From: Rhizobiales bacterium CCH10-E5
GTDB taxonomy: Bacteria; Pseudomonadota; Alphaproteobacteria; Rhizobiales; Beijerinckiaceae
Length of the DNA: 64,000 nucleotides
Direction: 5' to 3'
Assembly: GCA_001556125.1 (NCBI GenBank)
Contig: LSIG01000124.1
Coordinates: 68,539-132,538, forward strand
The translations under genes and the position numbers were made by a program. Numbering within the stretch: position 1 is the stretch's first letter; each line of letters begins with the position of its first letter. The notes beneath the pieces were generated by a model. That model did no database searches. It saw only the letters and a program-made list of their open reading frames with translations, and was not told the DNA's origin. Positions 28,267-38,127 of this stretch are shown one piece after another.

Positions 28267-29187
28267 TCATGCGCCCGGCGGGCTTAGCCCCTCGAGCGCG
28301 GCGCGATGGTCGCGGAACAGCCGGTGCAGCGCCGCCAGCACGGCGACGACCGCCGGCCGCTGCCGCGAGACCTCGTGCGTCACCAGGAAAATCTCGTCGG
28401 CGGTGAGGTCTGGCGGCGGCTCGAGGCGCCGCAGCAGCGTGTCGGTGTCGCCCATGAAGCAGGGGACCATCGAGACCGCGCCGGCCGAGCGCACGCTCTC
28501 GTAGCGCGCGGCGGAATCGCCGACCCGGGCCGCGATCGGCCGCCCGGCCGCATAGCCGAGGATGTGCTCGTCGATGCGCGAGGAGGTCTCGCGGCTGACC
28601 GAGATGATCGGCGCGCGCGCGGGATCGACATCGCGGCGGACATAGAGCGCCTGGACGAGGCGCCCGACCTTCTGACCGAAATGACCCGGCTCCTGCGGGA
28701 TGCGGCTCATCCGCACCGCGATGTCGGCCTCGCCCCGCGCGAGATCGAGACGCTGGCGCGTGCTGATGATGACGATCTCGACGCCGCCGGCGCCGGCCGA
28801 GATCGTGCCGGCATGCTTGGTCAGGAACAGGCTGATCGAGGTCGTCGCCGTCACCCGCACCGGAGCCGAGGCCTCCGGGCGCTCCGCCCGGGCGCGGCTA
28901 GCGAAGCGGGCGACCGCGGCCGCGACGCCCTCCGCCTCACGGGCCAGCGCCGCGCCGGCCTCCGTCGGGATCAGCCGGTTGGCGCCGCGGCGGAAGAGCT
29001 GCAGGCCGAGACGCTGTTCGAAGGCCTTGAGCCGGCGTGCCGTCGTCGCCTCGCTCAGCCCGAGCCGGACCGCAGCCAGGGCCAGCGACCCGCTCTCGGC
29101 GATGGCGTGGAAGATGCCGATGTCGTCCCAGCCGGGCGCCGCCAGATCGCCGTCGCGTCGAGATGCAGCGGAAGCAGCGGGCCCCAT
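28267..29187 (-). CDS. LysR-family transcriptional regulator
   Basis: This is a 306-aa LTTR. The winged helix-turn-helix occupies about residues 20-80 (FHAIAESGSLALAAVRLGLS, then RRLKAFEQRLGLQLFRR), and the effector-binding domain follows from about 105. The effector domain is short and lacks obvious ligand clues; the segment GEADIAVRMSRIPQEPG is typical. Unusually for an LTTR there is no divergent partner gene. parE ends about 200 bases upstream on the same strand, so its target lies elsewhere or is itself. The ATG is accepted without a strong ribosome-binding site. Confidence 0.85.
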   Translation of the reverse strand: MGPAASAASRRDGDLAAPGWDDIGIFHAIAESGSLALAAVRLGLSEATTARRLKAFEQRLGLQLFRRGANRLIPTEAGAALAREAEGVAAAVARFASRARAERPEASAPVRVTATTSISLFLTKHAGTISAGAGGVEIVIISTRQRLDLARGEADIAVRMSRIPQEPGHFGQKVGRLVQALYVRRDVDPARAPIISVSRETSSRIDEHILGYAAGRPIAARVGDSAARYESVRSAGAVSMVPCFMGDTDTLLRRLEPPPDLTADEIFLVTHEVSRQRPAVVAVLAALHRLFRDHRAALEGLSPPGA

Positions 29188-29394
29188 CGGATCAGCGCCC
29201 CGTGGCGGAAAGGATGGTCGGCGAGACCGTCGGCATCATGGCGGGAAGAGGCTCGGGGCGGGGGGGCGAGGAAGCGTTCATGCGACATGCCCCGATCATG
29301 GCGGGCCGCGCTGTTGCGGGCAGCCCGGCAGCTTTGCCAGCCAACCCGACAGGAATGCGGGTCTGGCCGGGCGGCGTGGCCTCCCTGGTGCGGA

Positions 29395-31488
29395 TCACAG
29401 GTCGATCAGTTCGCCGGCAAAGGCGGCGCGTTCCTGGATGAAGAGGAAGCGCGCCTCCGGCTTGTTGCCCATCAGCCGCTCGACCGTGTCGGAGGTCTCC
29501 TCGCGCGCCTCATGGTCGACCATGACCTTGAGCAGGATGCGCTTGGACGGGTCCATCGTCGTCTCCTTGAGCTCGGCGGGCATCATCTCGCCGAGACCCT
29601 TGAAGCGGCCGATCTCGGGCTTCTTGCCCTTGAACACCGTCGCCAAGAGTTCGTCCTTATGGGCGTCGTCGCGGGCATAGACGGATTTGCCGCCATGGCG
29701 CAGCCGGTAGAGCGGCGGGATAGAGAGATAGAGATGCCCCTTCTCAATCAGCCGCGGCATCTGGCGCCAGAAGAAAGTGACCAGGAGCGAGGCGATATGC
29801 GCGCCGTCGACATCGGCGTCGGTCATCACGATGACCTTCTCGTAGCGCAGATCGTCCTCACGGAACTGGCTGCCGATGCCGCAGCCCAGCGCCAGGATGA
29901 GATCGGCGAGCTGCTGGTTCTGGTTCAGCTTCTCGCGCGTCGCATTGGCGACGTTGAGGATTTTGCCGCGCAGCGGCAGGATGGCCTGCGTCGCGCGATT
30001 GCGCGCCTGCTTGGCCGAGCCGCCCGCCGAGTCGCCCTCGACGATGAACAGCTCGGAGCCCGCGGCGCCGGCATTGGAGCAGTCGGCGAGCTTGCCGGGC
30101 AGCCTGAGCTTGCGCGTCGCGGTCTTGCGCGAGACCTCCTTCTCGAGCCGGCGGCGCAGACGCTCCTCGGCCCGGTCGACCGACCAGTCGAGCAGCTTCA
30201 GCGCCTGCTGCGGCGCCTGGGCGAGCCAGTGGTCGAAGGCATCGCGCACTGCGTTCTCGACGATGCGCGCGGCCTCGAGCGTCGCGAGTTTGTCCTTGGT
30301 CTGGCCCTGGAATTCGGGCTCGCGGATGAACACGGAGAGCATCGCCGCGCAGGTCGCCATCACGTCGTCGGAGGTGACCTGCGCCATGCGCTTCGACTGG
30401 CCGATGCGCTCGGCATGGTCGCGCAGGCCGCGCAGCAGCGCGATGCGCAGGCCCTGTTCATGGGTGCCGCCCTCGGGCGTGGGAATGGTGTTGCAGTAGG
30501 AGGAGGCGAAACCGTCCTCGCCCGTCGCCAGCCAGGCGACCGCCCATTCGAGCGAGCCATGGCTCCCCTCGCGGGTGATCTTGCCGGCGAAGATCGGCTC
30601 GGCGACGAGGTCCTTGCCCTCGATCTCGCGGGCGAGATAGTCGCGTAGGCCGCCGGGGAAGCGGAACACCGCCTCCGCCGCGACATCGCCTTCCGGTTTC
30701 AGCAGTGACGGTGCACAGCGCCAGCGGATCTCGACGCCGCCGAAGAGATAGGCCTTGGAGCGGGCCATGCGGAACAGGCGCGCCGGCACGAAATGTGCGC
30801 CTTCGCCGAAGATCTCGGCGTCGGCATGAAAGCGCACGCGGGTGCCGCGGCGGTTGGCGACGGGCCCGACCGTCTCCAGCGGTCCCTGCGGCAGGCCGCG
30901 CGAGAACACCTGGCGGTAGAGCACCTTGCCGCGCGCGACCTCGACCTCGAGCCGGTCGGACAGGGCGTTGACCACCGAGACGCCGACGCCGTGGAGGCCG
31001 CCGGAGGTCTCATAGGCCTTGGAGTCGAATTTTCCGCCGGCATGGAGCGTGGTCATGATGACCTCGAGCGCCGACTTGCCGGGAAACTTCGGGTGCGGAT
31101 CGACCGGGATGCCGCGGCCATTGTCGGTCACCGCGATCGAGCCGTCCTCCAGCAGTTCGACATCGATGAAGCTGGCATGGCCCGCCACCGCCTCGTCCAT
31201 GGCGTTGTCGATGACCTCGGCGAAGAGATGGTGCAGGGCGCGCTCGTCTGTGCCGCCGATATACATGCCGGGCCGGCGCCGGACCGGCTCCAGACCCTCC
31301 AGCACCTCGATGGCGGAGGCGTCGTAGCCGGTCTCCGACAGCGTGCCGTTGCGCGGCGGCGCGGCGGCGGCCGGCTGCTGGCGAACGGCAGCCGCGGTCG
31401 CGGTGCGCGCCGGCTTCGGCGCCGCAGGCACGGTCACGGGCGCCGTACCATCGGGCTGGCCGCCGAAGAGATCGCCATTATCCGCCAT
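29395..31488 (-). CDS. parE: DNA topoisomerase IV subunit B
   Basis: ParE is the 697-aa ATPase subunit that, with ParC, decatenates daughter chromosomes. The GHKL ATPase domain shows DNAMDEA, TDNGRGIPVDPH and TSGGLHGVGVSVVNALS. The TOPRIM domain shows the EGDSAGGSAKQARNR acidic site and DADVDGAHI, followed by the C-terminal GLGEMMPAEL and TTMDP segment. Length, and direct progression from TOPRIM to C-terminus without the GyrB insert, favour ParE over GyrB. A Pro/Ala-rich 40-residue N-terminal leader precedes the ATPase domain. The ATG at 31488 is chosen; the frame extends 46 codons upstream without support. Confidence 0.93.
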   Translation of the reverse strand: MADNGDLFGGQPDGTAPVTVPAAPKPARTATAAAVRQQPAAAAPPRNGTLSETGYDASAIEVLEGLEPVRRRPGMYIGGTDERALHHLFAEVIDNAMDEAVAGHASFIDVELLEDGSIAVTDNGRGIPVDPHPKFPGKSALEVIMTTLHAGGKFDSKAYETSGGLHGVGVSVVNALSDRLEVEVARGKVLYRQVFSRGLPQGPLETVGPVANRRGTRVRFHADAEIFGEGAHFVPARLFRMARSKAYLFGGVEIRWRCAPSLLKPEGDVAAEAVFRFPGGLRDYLAREIEGKDLVAEPIFAGKITREGSHGSLEWAVAWLATGEDGFASSYCNTIPTPEGGTHEQGLRIALLRGLRDHAERIGQSKRMAQVTSDDVMATCAAMLSVFIREPEFQGQTKDKLATLEAARIVENAVRDAFDHWLAQAPQQALKLLDWSVDRAEERLRRRLEKEVSRKTATRKLRLPGKLADCSNAGAAGSELFIVEGDSAGGSAKQARNRATQAILPLRGKILNVANATREKLNQNQQLADLILALGCGIGSQFREDDLRYEKVIVMTDADVDGAHIASLLVTFFWRQMPRLIEKGHLYLSIPPLYRLRHGGKSVYARDDAHKDELLATVFKGKKPEIGRFKGLGEMMPAELKETTMDPSKRILLKVMVDHEAREETSDTVERLMGNKPEARFLFIQERAAFAGELIDL

Positions 31489-31697
31489 GTCGGTCCGCAG
31501 TCCCCGATTCGCCGGGGGTGATGATAGCCCAGATGGCCCCCCGGACGCGTCTGGGCCCTGTCCTACAGCGACGCCGCCGCGCTGGGAACCGGCCTGTTCA
31601 AGCCGCGTTAAGGCAGGGTGCGGCAATGTTGTCGCAATGACGACCGGCGGCCGCTGTCAGCGGTCACGACGCCGGCGCCGAGGTGAGGGGGAACGAC

Positions 31698-31880
31698 ATG
31701 GCCCAGATGGGATCGCGCATCACCTTGCAGGGTCTGGAACGGGCGGCGCGCTGCGCCGGCGAGGCGTTCGGCCATGATGTCGTCGGCACCGGCGAAGGTC
31801 CTTCGCAGACCGGCTGGCGGGCTAGGCTCTCGGCGGGGCTGTCCGCCATGGTCGGAAGGCTGGTTCCCGGCATCCGCTGA
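31698..31880 (+). CDS. Possible small protein, unknown function
   Basis: This is a 60-aa ORF beginning MAQMGSRITLQGLERAARC with a good GAGGGGG site eight bases before the ATG. It has moderate amphipathic helix potential and a hydrophobic C-terminal patch (LSAGLSAMVGRLVPG) but no clear membrane segment. It sits alone between divergent parE and the glycosyltransferase gene. The case for coding rests on the ribosome-binding site and codon use only. Confidence 0.4.
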   Translation: MAQMGSRITLQGLERAARCAGEAFGHDVVGTGEGPSQTGWRARLSAGLSAMVGRLVPGIR

Positions 31881-31969
31881 CCCCGCCTGTCCGGGAATAC
31901 AGCCGCGCGGCCACGGCAAACCATCAACCTTTTCGCGCTAGCCTGCGCGCAAAAGGGGATGTTGGGCCC

Positions 31970-33202
31970 ATGCGTTGCGTGATTGTCAGCGATTTCGGTG
32001 CCGTCAATGGCGGCGCGGCCAAGGTGGCGATCGAGAGCGCGCGCGGCCTCGCAGAAGCCGGCGTCGATATCGTCTTTGCCTGTGCGATCGGTCCCGTTTC
32101 TCCCCGCCTCGACCATCCCCGCATCGAGGTGCGACGTTTCGAGGGCGAGGAGATCTGGAAGGTCGGCGGCCGCATCGCCGCCGCCAGGCAGGGCATCTGG
32201 AACGGCGCGGCGCATGCGTTCCTGACCACGCTGCTGCGGCAGCAGCCACGCGGCACCATCGTTCACCTGCATCAGTGGACCAAGGCGTTCAGCCCCGCGG
32301 CCATCGCAGCCGCGGGCGGCAGCGCACTGCCCGTGGCGATCACGATGCACGACTATTTCTCGTTCTGCCCGACCGGCGGCTATTTCGACTTCAAGGCGGG
32401 GCGCCCCTGCGGACGCCGGCCGATGTCGGGCGGTTGCATGGCGGCGAACTGCGACCGCGAGAGCTACGCCCACAAGCTCGTCCGCATCGCGCGGCAATGG
32501 CGCTCCGACGAAGCCATGAGGGCGCTCGCCCAGCCGCTCTTCATCCATGTCAGCGAATTCGCGCGCGACGTCGCCCGCGCGTTCCTGCCCCGGCAGGCCC
32601 GTCACCTCGTCGTCGAGAACATGATGGAGGCGCAGAAGCGCCCGCCGGCCGATGTCGGCGCGAACCGGCATGCGCTGTTTCTGGGGCGCTTCACCCAGGA
32701 GAAGGCCGGCGACATCCTGGCCCGGGCGGCGCAGCAGGCGGGCATGCCGGTGCGCTTCGTCGGCGAGGGCCCGCTCCGCAGCGAGATCCTGCAGGCCAAT
32801 CCCGCCGCCGACATCGCCGGCTGGCTGCCGGCCGACCGCGTCTTCGAGGAGATCGAACGGGCCCGTTGTCTGGTCTTGCCGTCGCTCTGGTACGAGCCCG
32901 GGCCGCTGGTCGTGGCCGAGGCCCGCTCGCGCGGCGTTCCGGTCGTGCTGGCCCGCACCACCGGGCCGGCCGGCTGGATCCGCGACGGTGAGGACGGGAT
33001 CCTGGTCGAGGGCGGCGATGCCGACGGCCTCGCCGCCGCGCTCTCCCGCTTGCATGACAACGATACGGTTTCCCGCATGGGAGCCGCAGCCTACCGGCAC
33101 TACTGGGCCGACCCGCTGACGGTCGAGCGCCATGTCGCGCGCACCATCGCCGCTTACGCGACCCTTGCCGACGCATCGCAGACGGCGGTCGCGGCCGCCT
33201 GA
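31970..33202 (+). CDS. Glycosyltransferase family 4 (GT-B fold)
   Basis: This is a 410-aa soluble GT-B glycosyltransferase. The N-terminal acceptor domain begins VIVSDFGAVNGGAAKVAIE. A cysteine-rich insert (CPTGGYFDFKAGRPCGRRP and GCMAANCDRE) follows TMHDYFSF; such inserts occur in some GT4 proteins. The C-terminal donor domain has FLGRFTQEKAG, FVGEGPLRSEI and the EPGPLVVAEARSRGVPVV motif with the E-x7-E pair. It is likely to use a nucleotide-sugar to build a surface polysaccharide, but there are no neighbouring polysaccharide genes. It is followed by a hairpin that terminates glnA transcription from the opposite side. Confidence 0.87.
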   Translation: MRCVIVSDFGAVNGGAAKVAIESARGLAEAGVDIVFACAIGPVSPRLDHPRIEVRRFEGEEIWKVGGRIAAARQGIWNGAAHAFLTTLLRQQPRGTIVHLHQWTKAFSPAAIAAAGGSALPVAITMHDYFSFCPTGGYFDFKAGRPCGRRPMSGGCMAANCDRESYAHKLVRIARQWRSDEAMRALAQPLFIHVSEFARDVARAFLPRQARHLVVENMMEAQKRPPADVGANRHALFLGRFTQEKAGDILARAAQQAGMPVRFVGEGPLRSEILQANPAADIAGWLPADRVFEEIERARCLVLPSLWYEPGPLVVAEARSRGVPVVLARTTGPAGWIRDGEDGILVEGGDADGLAAALSRLHDNDTVSRMGAAAYRHYWADPLTVERHVARTIAAYATLADASQTAVAAA

Positions 33203-33238
33203 CCGCAGCGATAGCCTGCGCCGCTGGCGCATCGAGAC

Positions 33239-33270
33239 AAAAAACGGCCGGGGTGTCACCACCCCGGCCG
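33239..33270 (-). terminator. Rho-independent terminator of glnBA
   Basis: A perfect 11-base stem (CGGCCGGGGTG with CACCCCGGCCG, 4-base loop) is followed on the minus strand by six T. It lies 70 bases after the glnA stop. On the plus strand the same stem has no T-run, so it serves glnA mainly. Confidence 0.9.
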
Positions 33271-33339
33271 CAAAGGTGGACCGCGAAACGCACGGTCGGG
33301 AGGAAGCTCGCGGCCGGCCGCTCGGGCCGGCCGAAATCC

Positions 33340-34749
33340 TCAGTAGGAGTAGTACATCGCGAACTCGACCGGGTGCGGCGTCATCTCGAAGCGCGCCACA
33401 TCCTGCATCTTCAGTTCGATATAGCTCTCGATGAAGTCGTCGTTGAAGACGCCGCCGGCCTTGAGATAGGCGTTGTCCTTCTTGAGCGCCTCCAGCGCCT
33501 CGCGCAGCGAGCCGCAGACCGTCGGGATCTTCTTCAGCTCGCGCGGCGGCAGGTCGTAGAGATCCTTGTCCATGGCCGGGCCCGGATCGATCTTGTTCAC
33601 GATGCCGTCGATGCCGGCCATCAGCATGGCCGCGAAGGCGAGATAGGGGTTCGCCATCGGATCGGGGAAGCGGACCTCGACGCGCTTGGCCTTCGGCGAG
33701 GTCGTCCACGGAATACGGCAGGAGGCCGAGCGGTTGCGGGCCGAGTAGGCCAGCAGCACCGGCGCCTCATAGCCCGGGACCAGACGCTTGTAGGAGTTGG
33801 TCGACGGGTTGGTGAAGGCGTTCAGCGACTTGGCGTGCTTGATGATGCCGCCGATGTACCAGAGGCACTCCTGCGACAGGTCGGCATACTTGTTGCCGGC
33901 CATGATCGGCTTGCCGTTCTTCCAGATCGACTGGTGGACGTGCATGCCCGAGCCGTTGTCGCCATAGATCGGCTTCGGCATGAAGGTCGCGGTCTTGCCG
34001 TAGCTCTGCGCGACGTTGTGGATCGCGTATTTGTAGACCTGCATCTGGTCGGCCATGTGGGTCAGCGTGTCGAACTTCATGCCGAGTTCGTGCTGGGCCG
34101 AGGCGACCTCGTGGTGGTGCTTCTCGACTTTGACGCCCATGGCCGCCATGGCCGCGAGCATCTCGCCGCGCATGTCCTGCGCCGAGTCCTGCGGCGGAAC
34201 GGGGAAGTAGCCGCCCTTGGTGGCGATGCGGTGGCCGAGATTGCCGCCCTCGTACTCGGTCATGCCGTTGATCGGCAGCTCGACGTTGTCGAGCTTGAAG
34301 CCCGTGTTGTACGGGTCGGCCGCGATCTTCACGTCGTCGAAGACGAAGAACTCGGCCTCGGGGCCGACATAGATGGCGTCACCGATGCCGGTCGACTTCA
34401 GATAGGCCTCGGCCTTCTTGGCCATGCCGCGCGGGTCGCGGCCATAGGGCTCGCCGGTCGCCGGCTCGAGCACGTCGCAGGTGATGACCATCGTGGCCGC
34501 CGAGAAGAACGGATCCATCACGGCCGTCGTCGGGTCGGGCATCAGCAGCATGTCGGACTCGTTGATCGCCTTCCAGCCGGCGATCGAGGAGCCGTCGAAC
34601 ATCGTGCCCTCGGCGAAGATGTCCTCGTCGATCATCGTGACGTCGAACGTCACATGCTGCCACTTGCCGCGCGGGTCGGTGAAGCGGAAGTCGACATATT
34701 TGACGTCGTTGTCCTTGATCGCCTTGAGGACATCCTTGGCGTTCTTCAT
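33340..34749 (-). CDS. glnA: Glutamine synthetase type I
   Basis: GlnA makes glutamine from glutamate, ammonia and ATP as a cytosolic dodecamer. It is 469 aa, the standard GSI length. Visible are the N-terminal [23 protein letters not shown], the metal/ATP segment [21 protein letters not shown] and VPGYEAPV. The adenylylation site is the Tyr in [11 protein letters not shown] near residue 398, so activity should be under GlnE control. The ATG at 34749 has an AGAGGA site; an upstream ATG ten codons earlier is less likely. It follows glnB by 93 bases and is probably co-transcribed, with NtrC (present at 54.9 kb) as a plausible activator. Confidence 0.98.
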   Translation of the reverse strand: MKNAKDVLKAIKDNDVKYVDFRFTDPRGKWQHVTFDVTMIDEDIFAEGTMFDGSSIAGWKAINESDMLLMPDPTTAVMDPFFSAATMVITCDVLEPATGEPYGRDPRGMAKKAEAYLKSTGIGDAIYVGPEAEFFVFDDVKIAADPYNTGFKLDNVELPINGMTEYEGGNLGHRIATKGGYFPVPPQDSAQDMRGEMLAAMAAMGVKVEKHHHEVASAQHELGMKFDTLTHMADQMQVYKYAIHNVAQSYGKTATFMPKPIYGDNGSGMHVHQSIWKNGKPIMAGNKYADLSQECLWYIGGIIKHAKSLNAFTNPSTNSYKRLVPGYEAPVLLAYSARNRSASCRIPWTTSPKAKRVEVRFPDPMANPYLAFAAMLMAGIDGIVNKIDPGPAMDKDLYDLPPRELKKIPTVCGSLREALEALKKDNAYLKAGGVFNDDFIESYIELKMQDVARFEMTPHPVEFAMYYSY

Positions 34750-34842
34750 CTCAGCATTCCTCTTATGGTCGTTTCTCAACTCATGCGATCCGCGGGGTCC
34801 TATGACCGCCGGGCCGACGAACTTGTGGGTCGGGATGAGCCC

Positions 34843-35482
<640 letters not shown>

Positions 35483-37018
35483 ATGGCCGCTGCTGTCGAC
35501 TCCGATCTCGCCCTCCTCGATGTCGCCGGCATGGCCGAGGCCGACCGGCTCACCATCGCGGCCGGCACCCCCGGCGCGGCCCTGATGGAACGGGCCGGCC
35601 GCGCGGTGGCCGACGCGGTCGACCGCCGCACGCCGCCGGGCGCGCGAATCCTCGTTCTCTGCGGTCCCGGCAACAATGGCGGCGACGGCTTCGTCGCTGC
35701 GCGCCTGCTCGCCCGGCGAGGCCGGCCGGTGACGCTCGCGCTGTCGGGCGAGCGGGAGCGGCTCTCCGGCGATGCAGCCGGGATGGCCGCGGCCTGGACC
35801 GGCCCGATCGAGCCGATCGACGGCGTCAGGCCACCCGATTACGGGCTCGTCGTCGATGCGCTGTTCGGCGCGGGGCTGAACCGGCCGCTCGAGGGGGCGG
35901 TGGCTGAGCTGGTCGAGGCGGTGAACGTGGCGGGCCGCCCCGTCGTCGCCGTCGACGTGCCGAGCGGACTCTCGGGCGATACGGGTGGGAGCGAAGGACC
36001 CGTGATCCGCGCCACCGAGACGGTGACCTTCTTCCGCCTGAAGCCCGGCCATCTGCTGATGCCGGGCCGCTCGCTCTGCGGCCTCGTCACCCTCGCCGAG
36101 ATCGGCATCCGCGCCGACGTCGTCTTCACGCCGGAGCGGCCTGCCGTGCTCTTTCGCAACGCGCCCGGTCTGTGGCGCGCGAGCTTCCCGGTGCTGGCGC
36201 CGGATACGCACAAGTACCGCCGGGGCTCGGTTCTGGTCGTTGCCGGCGGCCTTTCGGGCGTCGGCGCGCCGCGGCTCGGCGCACGGGCGGCGCTGCGGAT
36301 CGGGGCGGGGCTCGCGACGATCGCCTGCCGGCCGGAGGCGCTGGCGGCTCATGCGGCGCGCGGACCGGACGCATTGATGCAGCGGGCTATGGCGGATGGC
36401 GCTGCGCTGGAGCGACTTCTGGCCGAAAAGCGCCTCTCGGCCGTGCTGATCGGGCCGGCGCTGGGGCTGGATGGGGAGGCGCGGGAAGCCGTCGCGGCGG
36501 TGCTGCGCTCGTCCGTCCCCGCGGTGCTCGATGCCGACGCATTGACGATCCTGACAGGGGCGGCCGCGCGGGCTGCGCGCCAGATCGCACGCCGCGGCGC
36601 CCCTTGCGTGCTGACGCCGCATGAGGGCGAGTTTGCGCGGCTGTTCGGCGGGTCGGGCGGCGGGTCGAAGCTCGATCGCGCCCGCCGCGCCGCGGCTAAG
36701 ATCGGTGCGGTTGTCGTTCTGAAGGGGGCTGACAGCGTCATCGCCGCCCCGGACGGGCGCGCCGCGATCAACACGACCGGCTGCCCGGCGCTGGCGACCG
36801 CGGGATCGGGCGATGTACTCGGCGGTATGGTCGCGGGGCTAGTGGCTCAAGGGATGCCGGCGTTCGAGGCAGCCTGTGCCGCCGTCTGGCTGCATGGGCG
36901 GGCGGGCGAGGCGAGGGGCGTGGGACTCATCGCCGACGATCTGCCCGAGGCGATCCCGCCGCTCCTTCGCGAGCTGCAGGACGCCGGGCCGGAAGACTGG
37001 AGCGGCGCGGAGCGCTGA
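35483..37018 (+). CDS. nnr: Bifunctional NAD(P)H-hydrate epimerase / ADP-dependent NAD(P)H-hydrate dehydratase
   Basis: Nnr repairs hydrated NAD(P)H. It is 511 aa with two domains. The N-terminal YjeF_N epimerase (about 1-215) has GPGNNGGDGFVAARLLARRG and VDVPSGLSGDTG. The C-terminal ribokinase-like dehydratase (about 225-495) shows HKYRRGSVLVVAGG, GPALGLDGEA, LTPHEGEFARLF and the phosphate/ADP-binding TGCPALATAGSGDVLGGM. A CAGGAAG site precedes the ATG. It is divergent from glnB, an arrangement found in other Rhizobiales. Start and length agree with full-length bifunctional family members. Confidence 0.95.
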   Translation: MAAAVDSDLALLDVAGMAEADRLTIAAGTPGAALMERAGRAVADAVDRRTPPGARILVLCGPGNNGGDGFVAARLLARRGRPVTLALSGERERLSGDAAGMAAAWTGPIEPIDGVRPPDYGLVVDALFGAGLNRPLEGAVAELVEAVNVAGRPVVAVDVPSGLSGDTGGSEGPVIRATETVTFFRLKPGHLLMPGRSLCGLVTLAEIGIRADVVFTPERPAVLFRNAPGLWRASFPVLAPDTHKYRRGSVLVVAGGLSGVGAPRLGARAALRIGAGLATIACRPEALAAHAARGPDALMQRAMADGAALERLLAEKRLSAVLIGPALGLDGEAREAVAAVLRSSVPAVLDADALTILTGAAARAARQIARRGAPCVLTPHEGEFARLFGGSGGGSKLDRARRAAAKIGAVVVLKGADSVIAAPDGRAAINTTGCPALATAGSGDVLGGMVAGLVAQGMPAFEAACAAVWLHGRAGEARGVGLIADDLPEAIPPLLRELQDAGPEDWSGAER

Positions 37019-37021
37019 CGC

Positions 37022-37048
37022 AAAAGGCCCGCCCTCGCGGGCGGGCCT
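37022..37048 (-). terminator. Hairpin terminator between nnr and the PRC-barrel gene
   Basis: A perfect 10-base stem, AGGCCCGCCC with GGGCGGGCCT (4-base loop), has four T on the minus-strand exit side. It sits between convergent stops, 26 bases after the PRC-barrel gene, and should end that transcript. It may also slow nnr transcription from the other side. Confidence 0.75.
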
Positions 37049-37073
37049 CACGCCTGACGGCCGAAGGGCCGGA

Positions 37074-37676
37074 TCAGGTGTTGGAATAGGTCACGGCCGG
37101 GGCGGCCTTGAGCTGATCCTTGGTCATGTTGATCTTGCCATGGTCCGGATACATCTGGTCCATCGCGGTGGTGGAGGCGGTGCCCGTCGCGCGCGGCGCG
37201 GTTGCGGCCGTACCCGTCGCCGTGGTGCCGGTGGCCGTCGTACCGGTGGCGTTGGTGCCGGTCGCAGCGGTGCCCGAGGCGGTGGACGCCATCGGCTGCA
37301 TGCTCCAGGTCACCTCCTCGAACTTGACCGCGACGTCCTTGGTGCCGATGCCGAGGAAGCCGCCGACGCCGACCGTGACGCCGGTGATCTTGCCGGACTG
37401 GTCGATCAGGACCTCGGTCACGTCGCCGACCTTCTCATTGTCGGGGCCGTAGATGTCGACGCCCATCAGCTTCGAGGCGCGCCAGTTGCCGCGCATCGCC
37501 TGATTCTGGGCGGCGAGCGTCTGGGTGCCGGTCGCGGCGGGCGCCGCCGTCGAGGGCGCGGTGGTGCTCGGCGCAGCGCTGGGGGCGCTCGGAGCCGGAG
37601 CGGAGGTCTGGGCGATGGCGGTCGCGCTCATCAGGGCCAGGGCGATCGAGGTCGCGGCGATCGGGTGTTTGAACAT
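37074..37676 (-). CDS. Secreted PRC-barrel domain protein with Ala-Thr-Gly repeats
   Basis: This is a 200-aa protein. It has a signal peptide (about residues 1-22, cleaving near AIA-Q), then a Ser/Pro/Thr-Ala linker. A PRC-barrel domain follows (about 70-125: SKLMGVDIYGPDNEKVGDV, then LIDQSGKITGVTVGVGGFLG and VAVKFEEVTW). After it comes a run of Thr-rich pentads (ATGTx) and a C-terminal tail with DHGKINMTKDQLKAAP. A GAGGAGG site supports the ATG at 37676; the frame extends 28 codons further. Periplasmic PRC-barrel proteins of this layout are common in Rhizobiales with unknown roles, often linked to stress or envelope interactions. Confidence 0.85.
   Translation of the reverse strand: MFKHPIAATSIALALMSATAIAQTSAPAPSAPSAAPSTTAPSTAAPAATGTQTLAAQNQAMRGNWRASKLMGVDIYGPDNEKVGDVTEVLIDQSGKITGVTVGVGGFLGIGTKDVAVKFEEVTWSMQPMASTASGTAATGTNATGTTATGTTATGTAATAPRATGTASTTAMDQMYPDHGKINMTKDQLKAAPAVTYSNT
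37210..37269. repeat. Four 15-base tandem units in the PRC-barrel gene
   Basis: There are four head-to-tail 15-base units with variations (pattern GTnCCGGTnGCngTn). They encode the ATGTT/ATGTN-type pentads, and partial units flank them. The length is a multiple of three, so gain or loss of a unit would keep frame. This is a likely variable-number repeat. Confidence 0.65.
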
Positions 37677-37883
37677 GAGGTCCTCCTCGGGATCGTGTTG
37701 CAGATCGGTCCGCCTCGCGGCGGCTTGTGGGACCAACCGGCGAAAGCAGCGAAAGTTCATCCTCGCTGTGATCTTTTTGCAGGAATTGGGTGTCTAACCG
37801 CCCCGTCTGCGCGGGAACCAGGACGAAATCCGGGCGTTGCGCCTGCATGGCCGAACCCTGCGGCCCGCGGAGAGACAATCGAC

Positions 37884-38102
37884 ATGAGCGACACCGCCGT
37901 GACCATCGCTCTCGAGGCTGATGAAGCGGCTGCGCTCGATCGCTACCGCCAAGATCTGGGGCCCTCTGCGACTCGCTCGGATGCACTGTCGGCAATCCTG
38001 CGCGAGTGGATCAGCCAGTCATCCACGAGCCCGGCCGATCCGAACGATGCCATCGATGAGGGGCTGCGGCCGAGCGAACTGAACTCCAGCAACGATATCT
38101 GA
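37884..38102 (+). CDS. Small ribbon-helix-helix-like protein
   Basis: This is a 72-aa acidic protein. The N-terminal beta strand and two helices (VTIALEADEAAALDRYRQDL, then SATRSDALSAILREWIS) match the ribbon-helix-helix layout of CopG/Arc-type DNA-binding proteins or antitoxins, followed by a disordered polar tail. The ATG has an AGAGA-like site. No toxin-like partner overlaps it; the next gene on the other strand is also very small. The RHH call is a pattern match only. Confidence 0.6.
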   Translation: MSDTAVTIALEADEAAALDRYRQDLGPSATRSDALSAILREWISQSSTSPADPNDAIDEGLRPSELNSSNDI

Positions 38103-38127
38103 CCGGACGCGGCAGGGAGAGGCGCGC

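Noticed and set aside
28306..30648. 780-codon plus-strand frame opposite the LysR regulator and parE
   Set aside because: It is a shadow frame; parE and the LysR gene have clear motifs on the other strand.
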